64,000 nt of DNA from NCBI GenBank assembly GCA_006218025.1, contig VBWA01000017.1:54802-118801 (forward strand). The letters run 5' to 3'. This DNA comes from Rhodocyclaceae bacterium (GTDB taxonomy: Bacteria; Pseudomonadota; Gammaproteobacteria; Burkholderiales; Rhodocyclaceae). The notes beneath the pieces were generated by a model that ran no database searches, had not been told where the DNA came from, and saw nothing but the letters and a program-made list of their open reading frames with translations. Shown here one piece after another: positions 26,189-35,033 of this stretch; the stretch's first letter is position 1, and every line of letters starts with the position of its first letter. A program made the position numbers and the translations under genes.

Positions 26189-27414
26189 CGGCGGGCGGCC
26201 AGGGGCAGGGCACAGTCGACGGCGACGGGCGCGCGCACCAGTTCGCGGTAGAGCGCGGCCAGCCGCGCGCCCTGTGTCGCGGCGTCCCACTCGCGCGCGA
26301 AGTCCACCGCGTCGTCGGCCATGGTGGCCAGTTTGGCGGGCCGGTCGAGCAGCGCGACCAGTTGTGCGGCAAAGGCCTCCGGCGTGTCGGCGGCAGCCAC
26401 GGCGCCGCGTCGCGGGAGAATGATTTCGGCCGCCCCCAACGCGGCGATTGCCAGCACCGGCAGGCCAATCGCCATGGCTTCGAGCAGCACCAGGCCCTGA
26501 GTTTCGGTCTGCGAGGCGAAGGTGAACACATCGGCGGCGGCGTAGCAGTCGCGCAGGCCGCCTTCGCGCGGCAGATAGCCGACGAAGCGGACGTGATCCT
26601 CGATGCGCAGGGCGGCGGCCTGACGACGCAGGGCCGGCAATGCCGGACCCTCGCCTGCAATCACCAGCATCAGCTGCGGCTGCTGCCGGCGTGCCAGCGC
26701 CAGCATGTCGAGCAGGAATCCGATGTTCTTTTCAAACGCGGCGCGGCCGACGAACAGTGCGACCTTGCGGTCCGGCGCGATGCCCCAGGCCTGGCGAAAC
26801 CGCCTGCCGTCGCCGCGCACGAACTGGCTTTCCGGCAGGCCCGTGGCAATCACCTGCAGCGGCTGGGTGACGCCGTAGTCGCGCAAAGTGGCGGCCATCG
26901 GTTGCGAGGGCACCACGACTGAGTCGAGTGCATTGCACTGATGGCGGGCCAGCCAGCGCGCGGCGGCGCGCAGCGCGCTCCTGGGCAGGAAGCGGATGTA
27001 GTGGCACAGGTATTCTTCGAAATGCGTGTGGTAGGTGGCGATGCAGGGGATGCCGCGCGCGCGCGCCAGGCGCAGGCCGGCGTAGTGCGCGGCGAAGGGG
27101 GTCTGCACGTGGACCAGATCAAAGTCATGCGAAGCGGTATCCCCTGCCGGGACGGCGCTGGCGAGACGGCGATCCAGTTGCGCGAGGGAACTCCAGTGCA
27201 TCAGCCGGTCTTCCGGATCCAGCGGCACGGCACGGGAAGGCAGGCGGACGATGTCCTCGTCGGCGTCGGCCTCGCGGTCGGTCCCCGGATAGTCGGGCGC
27301 CACCACCGTCACCCGTACGCCGAGACGGGCAAGGGCGGTACGGAAGGTATGGATCGAGGTCGAGACGCCGTTGATGCGAGGAAAGTAGACGTCGCTCACC
27401 ATCAGCACATGCAT
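26185..27414 (-). CDS. GT4-type glycosyltransferase
   Basis: 409 residues from ATG 27414 (MHVLMVSDVYFPRINGVSTSIHTFR). An ATG at 27459, overlapping the olsB stop as ATGA, would add 15 residues and is a real alternative. GT-B fold with VHVQTPFAAHYAGLRLARARG, ALFVGRAAFEKNIGFLLDML, MLVIAGEGPALPAL and FASQTETQGLVLLEAMAIGLPVLA. Similar to bacterial alpha-mannosyl/glucosyl lipid transferases. Its stop overlaps dgkA. It is the second glycosyltransferase of the probable lipid-remodelling operon. Confidence 0.85.
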   Translation of the reverse strand: MHVLMVSDVYFPRINGVSTSIHTFRTALARLGVRVTVVAPDYPGTDREADADEDIVRLPSRAVPLDPEDRLMHWSSLAQLDRRLASAVPAGDTASHDFDLVHVQTPFAAHYAGLRLARARGIPCIATYHTHFEEYLCHYIRFLPRSALRAAARWLARHQCNALDSVVVPSQPMAATLRDYGVTQPLQVIATGLPESQFVRGDGRRFRQAWGIAPDRKVALFVGRAAFEKNIGFLLDMLALARRQQPQLMLVIAGEGPALPALRRQAAALRIEDHVRFVGYLPREGGLRDCYAAADVFTFASQTETQGLVLLEAMAIGLPVLAIAALGAAEIILPRRGAVAAADTPEAFAAQLVALLDRPAKLATMADDAVDFAREWDAATQGARLAALYRELVRAPVAVDCALPLAARR

Positions 27415-27455
27415 CCGGCGGTTCTCGCGTGCCGCGGCAGCGATCCCGGCGACGC

Positions 27456-28229
27456 TCATGCCGCGACCGGTTCCGCAGCCTTGATGAAGTGACGCATGTA
27501 ACGCGGGTTCATGCGCGACATCGGCAGCAGCATGAGCAGGTCGGCGGTGTTGAAGTAGGGATCCCAGGCCGGTGCGCCGCAAACCCAGGCGCCGACGCGC
27601 AGGTAGCCCTTGATCAGCGGCGGGACCAGCGCAGGCTGGTCGCTGGCGAGCCGTTCAACCGGCAGGGCGTGCTTGGGGAAGACGCGGTATTCCGCCGGAG
27701 CCATGTGGGCGGAACAGGTCTGGGTGAACAGGTTGGCGGCATTGTGTCCGCCGTCGGCCATGCCGATCGAGGCGCAGCCGATCAGGTATTCGTAGTTGTT
27801 GCTCACCATGTAATCGGCGAGTCCGGCCCAAAGCAGGGTGATGACCGCTCCGCTGCGATAGTCGGGGTGGATGCACGAGCGACCGACTTCCACCATGCGA
27901 CCGCGCAGATTCTGCAGCCGGGGCAGGAAGAACTCGCTCTCCGAATAGTAGCTGCCGGCACGGCGGGCGGCCTCCGGCGACAGGATGCGGTAGGTGCCGA
28001 CGATGCGGTCGGCATGACTTTCGCGCACGATCAGGTGTTCGCAGAAGGGATCGTAGCGATCGATGTCGTGGTCCGGCGTGCCGGAGTGGATTTGGGCGCC
28101 GAGTTCCTCGACAAAAACCTTGTAGCGCAGGCGCTGCGCTTCGCGGATTTCCTCTTCGCTGCGCGCCAGCGCAACGGTGTAGCCGACGTGCTGGCTGGCG
28201 GCGGCGGTTTCGATCAAATGTTTTTGCAT
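27456..28229 (-). CDS. olsB: Ornithine-acyl-ACP N-acyltransferase OlsB
   Basis: 257 residues from ATG 28229, preceded by AGGAGA. GNAT-fold, PF13444-like acyltransferase: YTVALARSEEEIREAQRLRYKVFVEELGAQIH, CEHLIVRESHADRIVGTYRIL, MVEVGRSCIHPDYRSGAVITLLW, GCASIGMADGG and PPLIKGYLRVGAWVCGAPAWD. OlsB attaches a 3-hydroxyacyl chain to ornithine, giving lyso-ornithine lipid, a phosphorus-free membrane lipid. It is followed by two glycosyltransferases and dgkA and preceded by olsA. Confidence 0.88.
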   Translation of the reverse strand: MQKHLIETAAASQHVGYTVALARSEEEIREAQRLRYKVFVEELGAQIHSGTPDHDIDRYDPFCEHLIVRESHADRIVGTYRILSPEAARRAGSYYSESEFFLPRLQNLRGRMVEVGRSCIHPDYRSGAVITLLWAGLADYMVSNNYEYLIGCASIGMADGGHNAANLFTQTCSAHMAPAEYRVFPKHALPVERLASDQPALVPPLIKGYLRVGAWVCGAPAWDPYFNTADLLMLLPMSRMNPRYMRHFIKAAEPVAA

Positions 28230-28280
28230 GGCGTTCTCCTGTGGGCTCTTTGGGTTCGCCTGCATTCTGGAAAGCCGTCG

Positions 28281-29150
28281 TTACCGCCTGATTGCCGCCG
28301 TGTTACTGAGAGGTTGCGGGCTGCCTTCGCGCGGATTTGTCCCTCTGATCCATGGACCGAAGTCGGGCCGGCCCGGCGTTGGGGCAAAGTTGGGGCTCTG
28401 CGCCAGCGCCGCCGCTACTGCGTGCTGGGCATGGCGGGCAAGGTGACGGCGCTCCGGCAAAGGCGGGACGAAGCTGGCCGCCAAAGCGATGCGGGCGGTC
28501 AGCCCGCGCGTACGCAGGACGGTCATCAGGCAGGCCACCAGGCTGACGTCGTCGATGTAGGCCGGCGCCGCGGAGCGGAGGCCATCGGCGCGGTGGTAGC
28601 TCAAGGCAACGGCATGTACCGGCACGGCGGCGTCGATCGCGCTCTGGAACAGCGCGGCGTGGAAGGGCAGCAGGTAGTCTCCGGCGGTAGTGGTTCCTTC
28701 CGGAAAGACCACCAGGCGCTTCCCGGCACCGAAAGCGGCCAGCATCTCCTGATGTGTGCTGTGGGCCGCCCTGCGGCTGCCGCGCTCAATGAACACGGTG
28801 TCGTTGTGGCGGCAGAGCCAGCCGATCAGCGGCCATTGCGCGACATCTCTCTTGGCGACGAAGCCCGACGGAAGCAGCGCGTTGATGACGAAAATGTCGA
28901 TGAAGGAAATGTGATTGCAGACCAGCAGGCCGTTTTCGACGCCGCTCAGGCCGCCATCGACCGCTTCGATGCGGATGCCGAGCAGCGTCAGCAGCTGTCG
29001 CGACCAGTTTTGTCTCAGGAACTGCCGCCCGGCGCTGCCGCCAAACGGGAACAGAAGGGCGACCTGGAGTGCGCCGGACAAGACATGAAGCCCGATCAGC
29101 AGCAGGCGCAGGTGGTTGAAACGGGGTGATTGACGGGAGGATTGCCGCAT
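28281..29150 (-). CDS. olsA: Lyso-ornithine lipid / 1-acylglycerol-3-phosphate O-acyltransferase (OlsA-like)
   Basis: 289 residues. PlsC-type acyltransferase with an N-terminal hydrophobic segment, NHISFIDIF (NHx4D) near residue 83 and the second motif VVFPEGTTTAGD. Next to olsB it most likely completes ornithine lipid by acylating lyso-ornithine lipid, although it could also act on lysophosphatidate. The first gene of the minus-strand run, it starts 144 bp from pstS on the other strand, with a Pho-box-like repeat at 29173-29190 pointing to it. Confidence 0.85.
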   Translation of the reverse strand: MRQSSRQSPRFNHLRLLLIGLHVLSGALQVALLFPFGGSAGRQFLRQNWSRQLLTLLGIRIEAVDGGLSGVENGLLVCNHISFIDIFVINALLPSGFVAKRDVAQWPLIGWLCRHNDTVFIERGSRRAAHSTHQEMLAAFGAGKRLVVFPEGTTTAGDYLLPFHAALFQSAIDAAVPVHAVALSYHRADGLRSAAPAYIDDVSLVACLMTVLRTRGLTARIALAASFVPPLPERRHLARHAQHAVAAALAQSPNFAPTPGRPDFGPWIRGTNPREGSPQPLSNTAAIRR

Positions 29151-29172
29151 CCGCCCAGAGTAGAGAGCCCGC

Positions 29173-29190
29173 GTTACAGGGGCGTGACGC
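29173..29190 (-). promoter_or_regulatory. Pho-box-like repeat upstream of olsA
   Basis: The minus strand reads GCGTCAC-4 nt-CTGTAAC, two 7-mers at 11-bp spacing, 23 bp before the olsA start. It lies in the divergent olsA/pstS spacer together with the pstS box. Confidence 0.55.
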
Positions 29191-29225
29191 AGGCAGCCAA
29201 AGGCAATTTCCGGTTGCCGCGACGA

Positions 29226-29243
29226 ATTTAACGGCTCTGTAAC
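29226..29243 (+). promoter_or_regulatory. Pho-box-like repeat upstream of pstS
   Basis: ATTTAAC-GGCT-CTGTAAC, two 7-mers at 11-bp spacing, 51 bp before the pstS start. The second half-site continues as CTGTAACAATTG, identical to 12 bp of the CYTH-CHAD upstream repeat. PhoB control of pstS is universal in proteobacteria, which supports the reading. Confidence 0.65.
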
Positions 29244-29293
29244 AATTGATGCCTAGACTGCGGCCTTCTCGTACCGCACATAGGAGTCTATTG

Positions 29294-30280
29294 ATGAAAT
29301 CCCTGAAAATTGCCGCTGTCGTCGCCGGCGTATTCGCCTCGGCGAGCGTTTTTGCCCAGGCGCTGGTAAAGATCGACGGCTCTTCGACGGTCTATCCGAT
29401 CACCGAGGCCGTGGCCGAAGAATTCCAGAAGTCGAAAAAGAACGCCATCAAGGTCACCGTGGGCATTTCCGGCACGGGCGGCGGCTTCAAGAAATTCTGC
29501 CGCGGCGAGACCGACATCTCCGACGCCTCGCGCCCGATCCTGAAAAAGGAAATGGAAGACTGCGCCAAGGCCGGCATCAAGTATGTGGAGCTGCCGGTGG
29601 CCTTCGATGCGCTGACCGTGGTGGTGAATCCGAAAAACACCTGGATCAAACAACTTACCGTCGCCGAACTGAAGATGATGTGGGAGCCGGGCGCGCAGGG
29701 CAAGATCACCAAGTGGAACCAGGTCAACCCGGCCTGGCCGGATGCGCCGCTCAAGCTGTTCGGCCCTGGCGCCGATTCGGGCACCTTCGATTACTTCACC
29801 GAAGCCATCAACGGCAAGTCGAAGTCCAGCCGCGGCGATTTCACCGCCTCGGAAGACGACAACGTGCTGGTGCAGGGCGTTTCGCGCGACAACAACGCGC
29901 TGGGCTTCTTCGGCTTCGCCTATTACGACGAAAACAAGGGCAAGCTGAAGGCCGTGCCGATCGTCAATCCCAAGGGCAAGGCCGTGACGCCGTCGATCGA
30001 TGCCGTGATGGCTGGCGAATACGAGCCGCTGGCGCGTCCGATCTTCATCTACGTCAGCCTCAAGGCGATGGATAGGCCCGAGGTCAAGGAATTCGTCGAG
30101 TTCTACCTGAAGGAAGGCGCCAAGCTGGCCAAGGAAGTCAAGTACGTGCCCCTGGGCGCTGCCGACTACAAGCACGCGATGGACAATTTCAGCAAGAAGA
30201 AGACCGGCACCGGATTTGGCGGCGTCGCCGAAGTGGGCGTCAAGGTCTCCGACCTGTTGAAGCGTAATCCGGTAGAGTAA
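29294..30280 (+). CDS. pstS: Phosphate ABC transporter, periplasmic phosphate-binding protein
   Basis: 328 residues. Signal peptide ([19 protein letters not shown]) then the PstS fold: [66 protein letters not shown] and [19 protein letters not shown]. Phosphate-contacting residues lie in DGSSTV, SGTGGG and the D-SGTFD motif. The start at ATG 29294 is set by the signal peptide. It heads pstSCAB. A hairpin follows, as is common for lowering expression of the permease genes. Confidence 0.96.
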   Translation: MKSLKIAAVVAGVFASASVFAQALVKIDGSSTVYPITEAVAEEFQKSKKNAIKVTVGISGTGGGFKKFCRGETDISDASRPILKKEMEDCAKAGIKYVELPVAFDALTVVVNPKNTWIKQLTVAELKMMWEPGAQGKITKWNQVNPAWPDAPLKLFGPGADSGTFDYFTEAINGKSKSSRGDFTASEDDNVLVQGVSRDNNALGFFGFAYYDENKGKLKAVPIVNPKGKAVTPSIDAVMAGEYEPLARPIFIYVSLKAMDRPEVKEFVEFYLKEGAKLAKEVKYVPLGAADYKHAMDNFSKKKTGTGFGGVAEVGVKVSDLLKRNPVE

Positions 30281-30297
30281 TACGCCGTCACTGTCAG

Positions 30298-30329
30298 GAC
30301 GGTCGCCGCCGATCAGGGTGGCGACCGTC
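30298..30329 (+). terminator. Hairpin between pstS and pstC (attenuator)
   Basis: GACGGTCGCC and GGCGACCGTC form a perfect 10-bp stem with a 12-nt loop, 17 bp after the pstS stop, followed by TTGCC. It probably terminates or slows part of the transcripts so that pstS exceeds pstC/A/B. Confidence 0.6.
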
Positions 30330-30393
30330 TTGCCGGCGGTACGACCACAGGGTCGTCTGCCGATTTTGAATCGAATATTTTCGGAACCCCGTA

Positions 30394-31344
30394 ATGAATG
30401 CAAGCGCATCCATGCCTTCCAGCGCGGCGATCGGCGGCGGCGTCAGCGACCGGCTGAGCAAGAAGGCGTCGCGTCACGTCAAGGAGCGCATCATCGAGGC
30501 GCTGCTGTTCAGTGCCGCGGCATTTTCGGTGTTCGTCACCGTCGCCATCGTTTACGTGCTGGTCAAGGAATCCTGGGTATTCTTTGAAACGGTACCGCTT
30601 TCCGATTTCCTGTTCGACACACAATGGACGCCGCTGTTCGACGACGCCCATTACGGCATCATGGTCCTGCTCTCGGGCACCCTGACCAGCTCGGCCGTGG
30701 CTCTGGTGGTGGCGATTCCACTGGGCACCATCATCGCGCTTTACCTTTCCGAATTCGCCGGCTTCAAGGTGCGCGAAATCGCCAAGCCCTTCCTCGAACT
30801 GCTGGGCGGCGTGCCGACCATCGTCTATGGCTACTTCGCCCTGACTTTCCTGACGCCGCTACTGCAAAAAATCTATCCCGACCTGCCCGGTTTCAACCTG
30901 CTGTCGGCCGGTCTGGTGATGGGCATCATGATCATTCCTTACGTCGCTTCGCTCTCGGAAGACGCCATGCGTGCGGTGCCGATGGCGCTGCGCGAGGGTT
31001 CCTACGCCATGGGCGCGACGCGACTGCAAACCGCGCTCTGGGTGGTGACGCCGGCGGCGACCTCGGGCATTGCCTCGGCCTACATTCTCGGGATTTCGCG
31101 CGCCGTCGGCGAAACCATGATCCTCGCCGTTGCGGCCGGCATGCAGCCGAACCTGACCTTCAATCCGGCCGAGCCGGGCGCGACCATCACCTCCTACATC
31201 GTGCAGGTGGCGCTGGGAGACTTGCCGCACGGCTCGATCGGCTACCAGACCATATTTGCCGCCGGCCTCACCCTGCTGCTGATGACGCTGGCCTTCAACC
31301 TGCTCGGTTACTGGTTGCGCAAGCGCTACCGCGAGGTGTATTGA
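30394..31344 (+). CDS. pstC: Phosphate ABC transporter permease PstC
   Basis: 316 residues with six membrane segments in the BPD_transp_1 domain. Markers: YGIMVLLSGTLTSSAVALVVAIPLGTIIALYL, FLELLGGVPTIVYGYFALTFL, and the EAA loop ALREGSYAMGATRLQTALWVVTPAA that docks on PstB. Forms the channel with PstA. One base separates its stop from the pstA start. Confidence 0.95.
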   Translation: MNASASMPSSAAIGGGVSDRLSKKASRHVKERIIEALLFSAAAFSVFVTVAIVYVLVKESWVFFETVPLSDFLFDTQWTPLFDDAHYGIMVLLSGTLTSSAVALVVAIPLGTIIALYLSEFAGFKVREIAKPFLELLGGVPTIVYGYFALTFLTPLLQKIYPDLPGFNLLSAGLVMGIMIIPYVASLSEDAMRAVPMALREGSYAMGATRLQTALWVVTPAATSGIASAYILGISRAVGETMILAVAAGMQPNLTFNPAEPGATITSYIVQVALGDLPHGSIGYQTIFAAGLTLLLMTLAFNLLGYWLRKRYREVY

Positions 31345-31345
31345 A

Positions 31346-32272
31346 ATGATGAAAGCTGCCGACCTCGCTGCCATTCGCGCCATCATCACCCGGGCCAAGC
31401 GCTGGGACCTGTTTTTCTCCCTGCTTGGCATTCTGTCGCTGATGGTCGGCGTGCTGACTTTTACCGTGCTTTTCGTCGACATGGCGATCCAGGGCGTGCC
31501 GCGACTGGATCTGGATTTCTTCACCTCCTTTCCGTCGCGCAAGGCCGCCAATGCCGGCATCCTCTCGGCCTGGGTCGGCACCGTGCTGGTGATGCTGCTG
31601 ACCGCGCTGGCCGCGGTGCCGCTGGGCGTCGCCGCCGGCGTCTATCTGGAGGAATATGCACCGAAGAACTGGATGACGGACATCATCGAAATCAACATCA
31701 GCAACCTGGCCGGCATCCCGTCCATCGTCTATGGCCTGCTGGCGCTGGGCCTCTTCGTCTATTACTTCGGCTTCGGCCAGAGCATCCTCTCCGCCGGGCT
31801 GACGCTGGCGCTCTTGATCCTGCCGGTGATCATCGTCGCCACGCGGGAAGCCATCCGCGCCATTCCGCAGTCGATCCACGAAGGCTCCTACGCCTGCGGC
31901 GCGACCACCTGGCAAACAGTCAGCGACCACATCCTGCCGTATTCCTCGGCCGGGATACTCACCGGCGTCATCATCGGCATGGCGCGCGCCATCGGCGAGA
32001 CGGCCCCGATTATCACCATCGGCGCGCTGACCTTCATCGCCTTCCTGCCGCCGGCGCCATTCACCGGCGAGCCGCCGGCCGGCCTGTTCGACTGGATCTT
32101 CGCTCCCTTTACGGTGATGCCGATCCAGATGTTCAACTGGACCTCGCGGCCCGAGGCGGCCTTCACCGTCAATGCGGCGGCGGCGGGCTTCGTCCTGGTT
32201 TTCATGACCCTGGCCATGAACGGCCTGGCCATCTACGTGCGCTATCGTCTGCGCAAAAACATCAAGTGGTGA
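31346..32272 (+). CDS. pstA: Phosphate ABC transporter permease PstA
   Basis: 308 residues (ATG 31346; ATG 31349 also possible). Six membrane segments: [72 protein letters not shown], and the EAA loop [23 protein letters not shown]. Partner of PstC. Its stop is 5 bp before the chosen pstB start. Confidence 0.95.
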   Translation: MMKAADLAAIRAIITRAKRWDLFFSLLGILSLMVGVLTFTVLFVDMAIQGVPRLDLDFFTSFPSRKAANAGILSAWVGTVLVMLLTALAAVPLGVAAGVYLEEYAPKNWMTDIIEINISNLAGIPSIVYGLLALGLFVYYFGFGQSILSAGLTLALLILPVIIVATREAIRAIPQSIHEGSYACGATTWQTVSDHILPYSSAGILTGVIIGMARAIGETAPIITIGALTFIAFLPPAPFTGEPPAGLFDWIFAPFTVMPIQMFNWTSRPEAAFTVNAAAAGFVLVFMTLAMNGLAIYVRYRLRKNIKW

Positions 32273-32277
32273 GCACC

Positions 32278-33081
32278 ATGCAAATACCAACCGGATTCGA
32301 GGCGGGCGTCGAAGGTGCCGTCCTCAAGGCCGATGTTCGCGAGCTCGACTTCTATTACGGCGCCTTCCATGCGCTGAAACGGGTGTCGATGCCGATCCAC
32401 GACCGCATGGTCACCGCGCTGATCGGCCCGTCCGGTTGCGGCAAGTCCACGCTGCTGCGCTGCTTCAATCGCATGCACGACCTGTATCCGGGCAACCGCT
32501 ATGGCGGCGGCGGCATCCTGCTCCATCCGGACAACACCAATCTGCTCTCGCCCGATGTCGATCCGATTGAAGTGCGCATGCGCATCAGCATGGTGTTCCA
32601 GAAGCCGAATCCCTTCCCCAAATCGATCTTCGAGAACGTGGCTTATTCCCTGCGCGTGCGCGGCATGCGCAACCGCAACGAACTCGCCGATCGCGTCGAG
32701 GCGGCCCTCAAGGGCGCTGCGCTGTGGAACGAGGTCAGCAACCGCCTCAACGAACTCGGCGCCAACCTTTCCGGCGGCCAGCAGCAGCGCCTGTGCATCG
32801 CCCGTGCGCTGGCCTCCGATCCCGAGATCATCCTCTTCGATGAACCGACCTCGGCCCTCGACCCGATTGCCACCGCCAGCATCGAGGAACTGATCATCGA
32901 GCTGAAGGAAAAGGTCACCATCCTCATCGTCACCCACAACATGCAGCAGGCGGCGCGCATCTCGGACTACACCGCCTACATGTATCTCGGCGAGATGATC
33001 GAGTTCGGCGTCACCGATCAGATATTCATTAAGCCGCAGAAGAAGGCTACCGAGGATTACATCACGGGCCGCTTCGGCTGA
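32278..33081 (+). CDS. pstB: Phosphate ABC transporter ATPase PstB
   Basis: 267 residues from ATG 32278; a GTG at 32269 overlapping the pstA stop is an alternative. Walker [11 protein letters not shown]-loop [19 protein letters not shown], signature [15 protein letters not shown], Walker [15 protein letters not shown]-loop VTHNMQQA. It powers phosphate import and, with PhoU and PhoR, normally signals phosphate status. No phoU follows here; a 116-bp spacer and a convergent gene end the operon. Confidence 0.96.
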   Translation: MQIPTGFEAGVEGAVLKADVRELDFYYGAFHALKRVSMPIHDRMVTALIGPSGCGKSTLLRCFNRMHDLYPGNRYGGGGILLHPDNTNLLSPDVDPIEVRMRISMVFQKPNPFPKSIFENVAYSLRVRGMRNRNELADRVEAALKGAALWNEVSNRLNELGANLSGGQQQRLCIARALASDPEIILFDEPTSALDPIATASIEELIIELKEKVTILIVTHNMQQAARISDYTAYMYLGEMIEFGVTDQIFIKPQKKATEDYITGRFG

Positions 33082-33111
33082 TTCCGCAGCGAACCGCAGA
33101 TCATCCCCAAG

Positions 33112-33133
33112 AGTCGGCGCTGGCAGTACGGCG
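33112..33133 (+). repeat. 22-bp interspersed motif, copy 5 (intergenic)
   Basis: AGTCGGCGCTGG followed by CAGTACGGCG, one mismatch from consensus, in the non-coding spacer after pstB. It is the only intergenic copy in this window and is useful for separating DNA-level from protein-level selection. Confidence 0.65.
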
Positions 33134-33197
33134 ATACGGCGCTGCCGCGAAGCAGTGGCTTGAGCGGAAGTCCGGCGGGACCCACTCTCCAGAGTCG

Positions 33198-33866
33198 TCA
33201 CCGGTTCTGTCGCGTACCTGGAGACACCGGCGGTACGGGACGGAAGGTCGTGGCGGCGATCTCGACCGCCAGCGGCCGCGCCACCCGGATCATGACGTTG
33301 AGCAACTCTTGCGCGATGAGTTCGCGCAGCGGAACCAGCATTCGCGGCAGACGCACCGAACGACTCAGGGACCGGGTTTCTTCGGCATACAGCCGGAATA
33401 GTTCGCTCAGCAGTTGCGCGAATTCGTCGCGCGAGAAGCTTGCGTGCATGGCGCCGCGCAAGCGCAAATCACCCTGGCGCGCCGCAAGGACTTTCAGCGC
33501 GGCGTCGTAGAGCAGCTTCATACGCCGGGCGCGGATCGGCGCGATTTCCTCGTAGCGAATCACGATTTCCACCGGGAAGCTGCCGACGCGCGCAAGAAAC
33601 ATGCGATCGATTTCCTTGGTCGCATGCAGCAGTTGCGGCAGGACGTCGCTCCATGCTGCCGGGCTTTCCGCGGCGAGTTCGTGGGCGCGGAGAATCACCA
33701 GCGTGTCCTTGCGCACTTCCTTGGCGACGTTCAGCACCAGCACCGGTTCCAGGTGCGGCAGGGCGAGGCGCAGGGGCAGAGCGGCACGCAGCGCTGTGGT
33801 GGTGCGCTGACTGTAGATCTTGAGTATCCGACCGTTGAGTCTGGCGAGGGACCGCGCTCGCTGCAT
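33198..33866 (-). CDS. Hypothetical helical protein downstream of the frd-linked methyltransferase
   Basis: 222 residues, mostly helical and rich in Leu, Ala and Arg, with no signal peptide or membrane segment. No family recognised. Notable stretches: HLEPVLVLNVAKEVRKDTLVILRAHEL, DRMFLARVGSFPVEIVIRYEEIAPIRARR, LRELIAQELLNVMIRVARPLAVEI. It starts 7 bp after the methyltransferase stop, so it is probably the last gene of the frd transcript. Codon usage resembles its neighbours. Coding potential is supported mainly by that spacing and length. Confidence 0.6.
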   Translation of the reverse strand: MQRARSLARLNGRILKIYSQRTTTALRAALPLRLALPHLEPVLVLNVAKEVRKDTLVILRAHELAAESPAAWSDVLPQLLHATKEIDRMFLARVGSFPVEIVIRYEEIAPIRARRMKLLYDAALKVLAARQGDLRLRGAMHASFSRDEFAQLLSELFRLYAEETRSLSRSVRLPRMLVPLRELIAQELLNVMIRVARPLAVEIAATTFRPVPPVSPGTRQNR

Positions 33867-33873
33867 CCTGTGG

Positions 33874-34644
33874 CTAGGCCTTCAGAGCTTCGTGTGGCTT
33901 TATCGCGCGGTGGAATCCCAGCATGCCGTGGAACACGGTATCCGCCTTCACTTCGACATAGCCCAGTTCGCGCAGCAGGATCGAAAGCTCCTCGGCCGTG
34001 TAGAACAATTCCAGCGCGTCGAGGAAATATTGCTTGGCCTTGACCGCCGCGGGGCCGCTGCCGACTATCAGGCCGGTCAGGCCGAGACAGCCGCGCAGGT
34101 AGGTGTAGTAGAGGTTCTTCACTATCACGTTGCGCGGACGCAGCATGTCGGAATGATAGAAGTGGCCGCCGGGCTTCAGCACGCGCAGGATTTCGCTGAA
34201 CACCTCGCGCACGCGCAGGTGGCGCGAGGCGAACTGCAGCGTGACGATGTCGAAGTGATTGTCGGAGAAGGGCAGCGTGTGCACGTCGCCGATGGTGCTC
34301 TTGATCTGAAAGCCCTGCGCGGCGGCGCGCTGCTGGCCGACGGTTTGCATGGCGACGCTGCGGTCCATGGCATGCACGTCGAGCGTCGGTTCGCGCCTGA
34401 GCAGGGCGATGCCGATGGCGTTGGTGCCGGCGCAGACATCCAGTACCTTTTGCTTGGGCTGCAGATCGACCAGCTGCATGAAGCGTCGCAGGAAGTTGCC
34501 GAACTGCCCCAGCGCTGCGATGTTGTTGGCGCGATCGTAATAGGGGGCGACGTCGGCGAAGACATCGTTCAGGTCATTGCTCCAGACATCGCCGAGACGT
34601 TCTTCGCGTACGGCCTCGCGTAAGGCCATTGGGGGTGGTGCCAT
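33874..34644 (-). CDS. UbiE-like class I SAM-dependent methyltransferase
   Basis: 256 residues. UbiE/MenG-like organisation: DVFADVAPYYDRANNIAALGQFGNFLRRFM, motif I KVLDVCAGTNAIGIALL (GTN instead of the usual GTG), IGDVHTLPFSDNHFDIVTLQFASRHL, ILRVLKPGGHFYHSD. UbiE methylates the quinone ring in ubiquinone and menaquinone synthesis. This copy lies directly downstream of frdD, so it may make or modify the low-potential quinone that feeds fumarate reductase (inference). It could also be an unrelated methyltransferase. Confidence 0.7.
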   Translation of the reverse strand: MAPPPMALREAVREERLGDVWSNDLNDVFADVAPYYDRANNIAALGQFGNFLRRFMQLVDLQPKQKVLDVCAGTNAIGIALLRREPTLDVHAMDRSVAMQTVGQQRAAAQGFQIKSTIGDVHTLPFSDNHFDIVTLQFASRHLRVREVFSEILRVLKPGGHFYHSDMLRPRNVIVKNLYYTYLRGCLGLTGLIVGSGPAAVKAKQYFLDALELFYTAEELSILLRELGYVEVKADTVFHGMLGFHRAIKPHEALKA

Positions 34645-34689
34645 TCTGTTCTTTGCTCCCTTGGGTGAATCGTTTCGGTCTGATGCCGA

Positions 34690-35031
34690 TTAGATTTGCA
34701 GCAGGTATACCGCGGACAAAAGGCTGCCCGCAATCGCGGCAATATACAGGACAGTCGCGGCCAGCGTGTCGGCGCGCAGGCCGAAATCGAAGCAGGTACA
34801 GCGCAGACGGTGGGCGGAACTCCACAGCGACAGGGCGACCACGCCGAAGATGATCAGCTTGCCGAGGCCGCTGCCGGCGAAGGCGTGCATTCGCTCGTAG
34901 CTGAGCCCGGGCGGTACGTGGCCCAGCGCCGCCAAAAAGGTGAGGAGGACGATCACCGGGATAAAGAAGGCGATGACCGTGCCGCCGGCGGCGAAGGGGA
35001 ACCAGACGACAGGTTTGTGCGATTTGGCCAT
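34690..35031 (-). CDS. frdD: Fumarate reductase membrane anchor subunit D
   Basis: 113 residues from ATG 35031, with three membrane segments (WFPFAAGGTVIAFFIPVIVLLTFLAAL, LGKLIIFGVVALSLWSSAHRL, LYIAAIAGSLLSAVYLLQI). It resembles E. coli FrdD (ALRVHHAMHD-type region SAHRLRCTCFDFG). With FrdC it anchors FrdAB and forms the quinol site. 2 bp after the frdC stop. Confidence 0.88.
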   Translation of the reverse strand: MAKSHKPVVWFPFAAGGTVIAFFIPVIVLLTFLAALGHVPPGLSYERMHAFAGSGLGKLIIFGVVALSLWSSAHRLRCTCFDFGLRADTLAATVLYIAAIAGSLLSAVYLLQI

Positions 35032-35033
35032 GG

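Noticed and set aside
23749..29243. Reading the GTTACAG repeats as a CRISPR array
   Set aside because: Units are 7 bp at 11-bp spacing in promoter regions, with two or three copies each; no long repeats or spacers.
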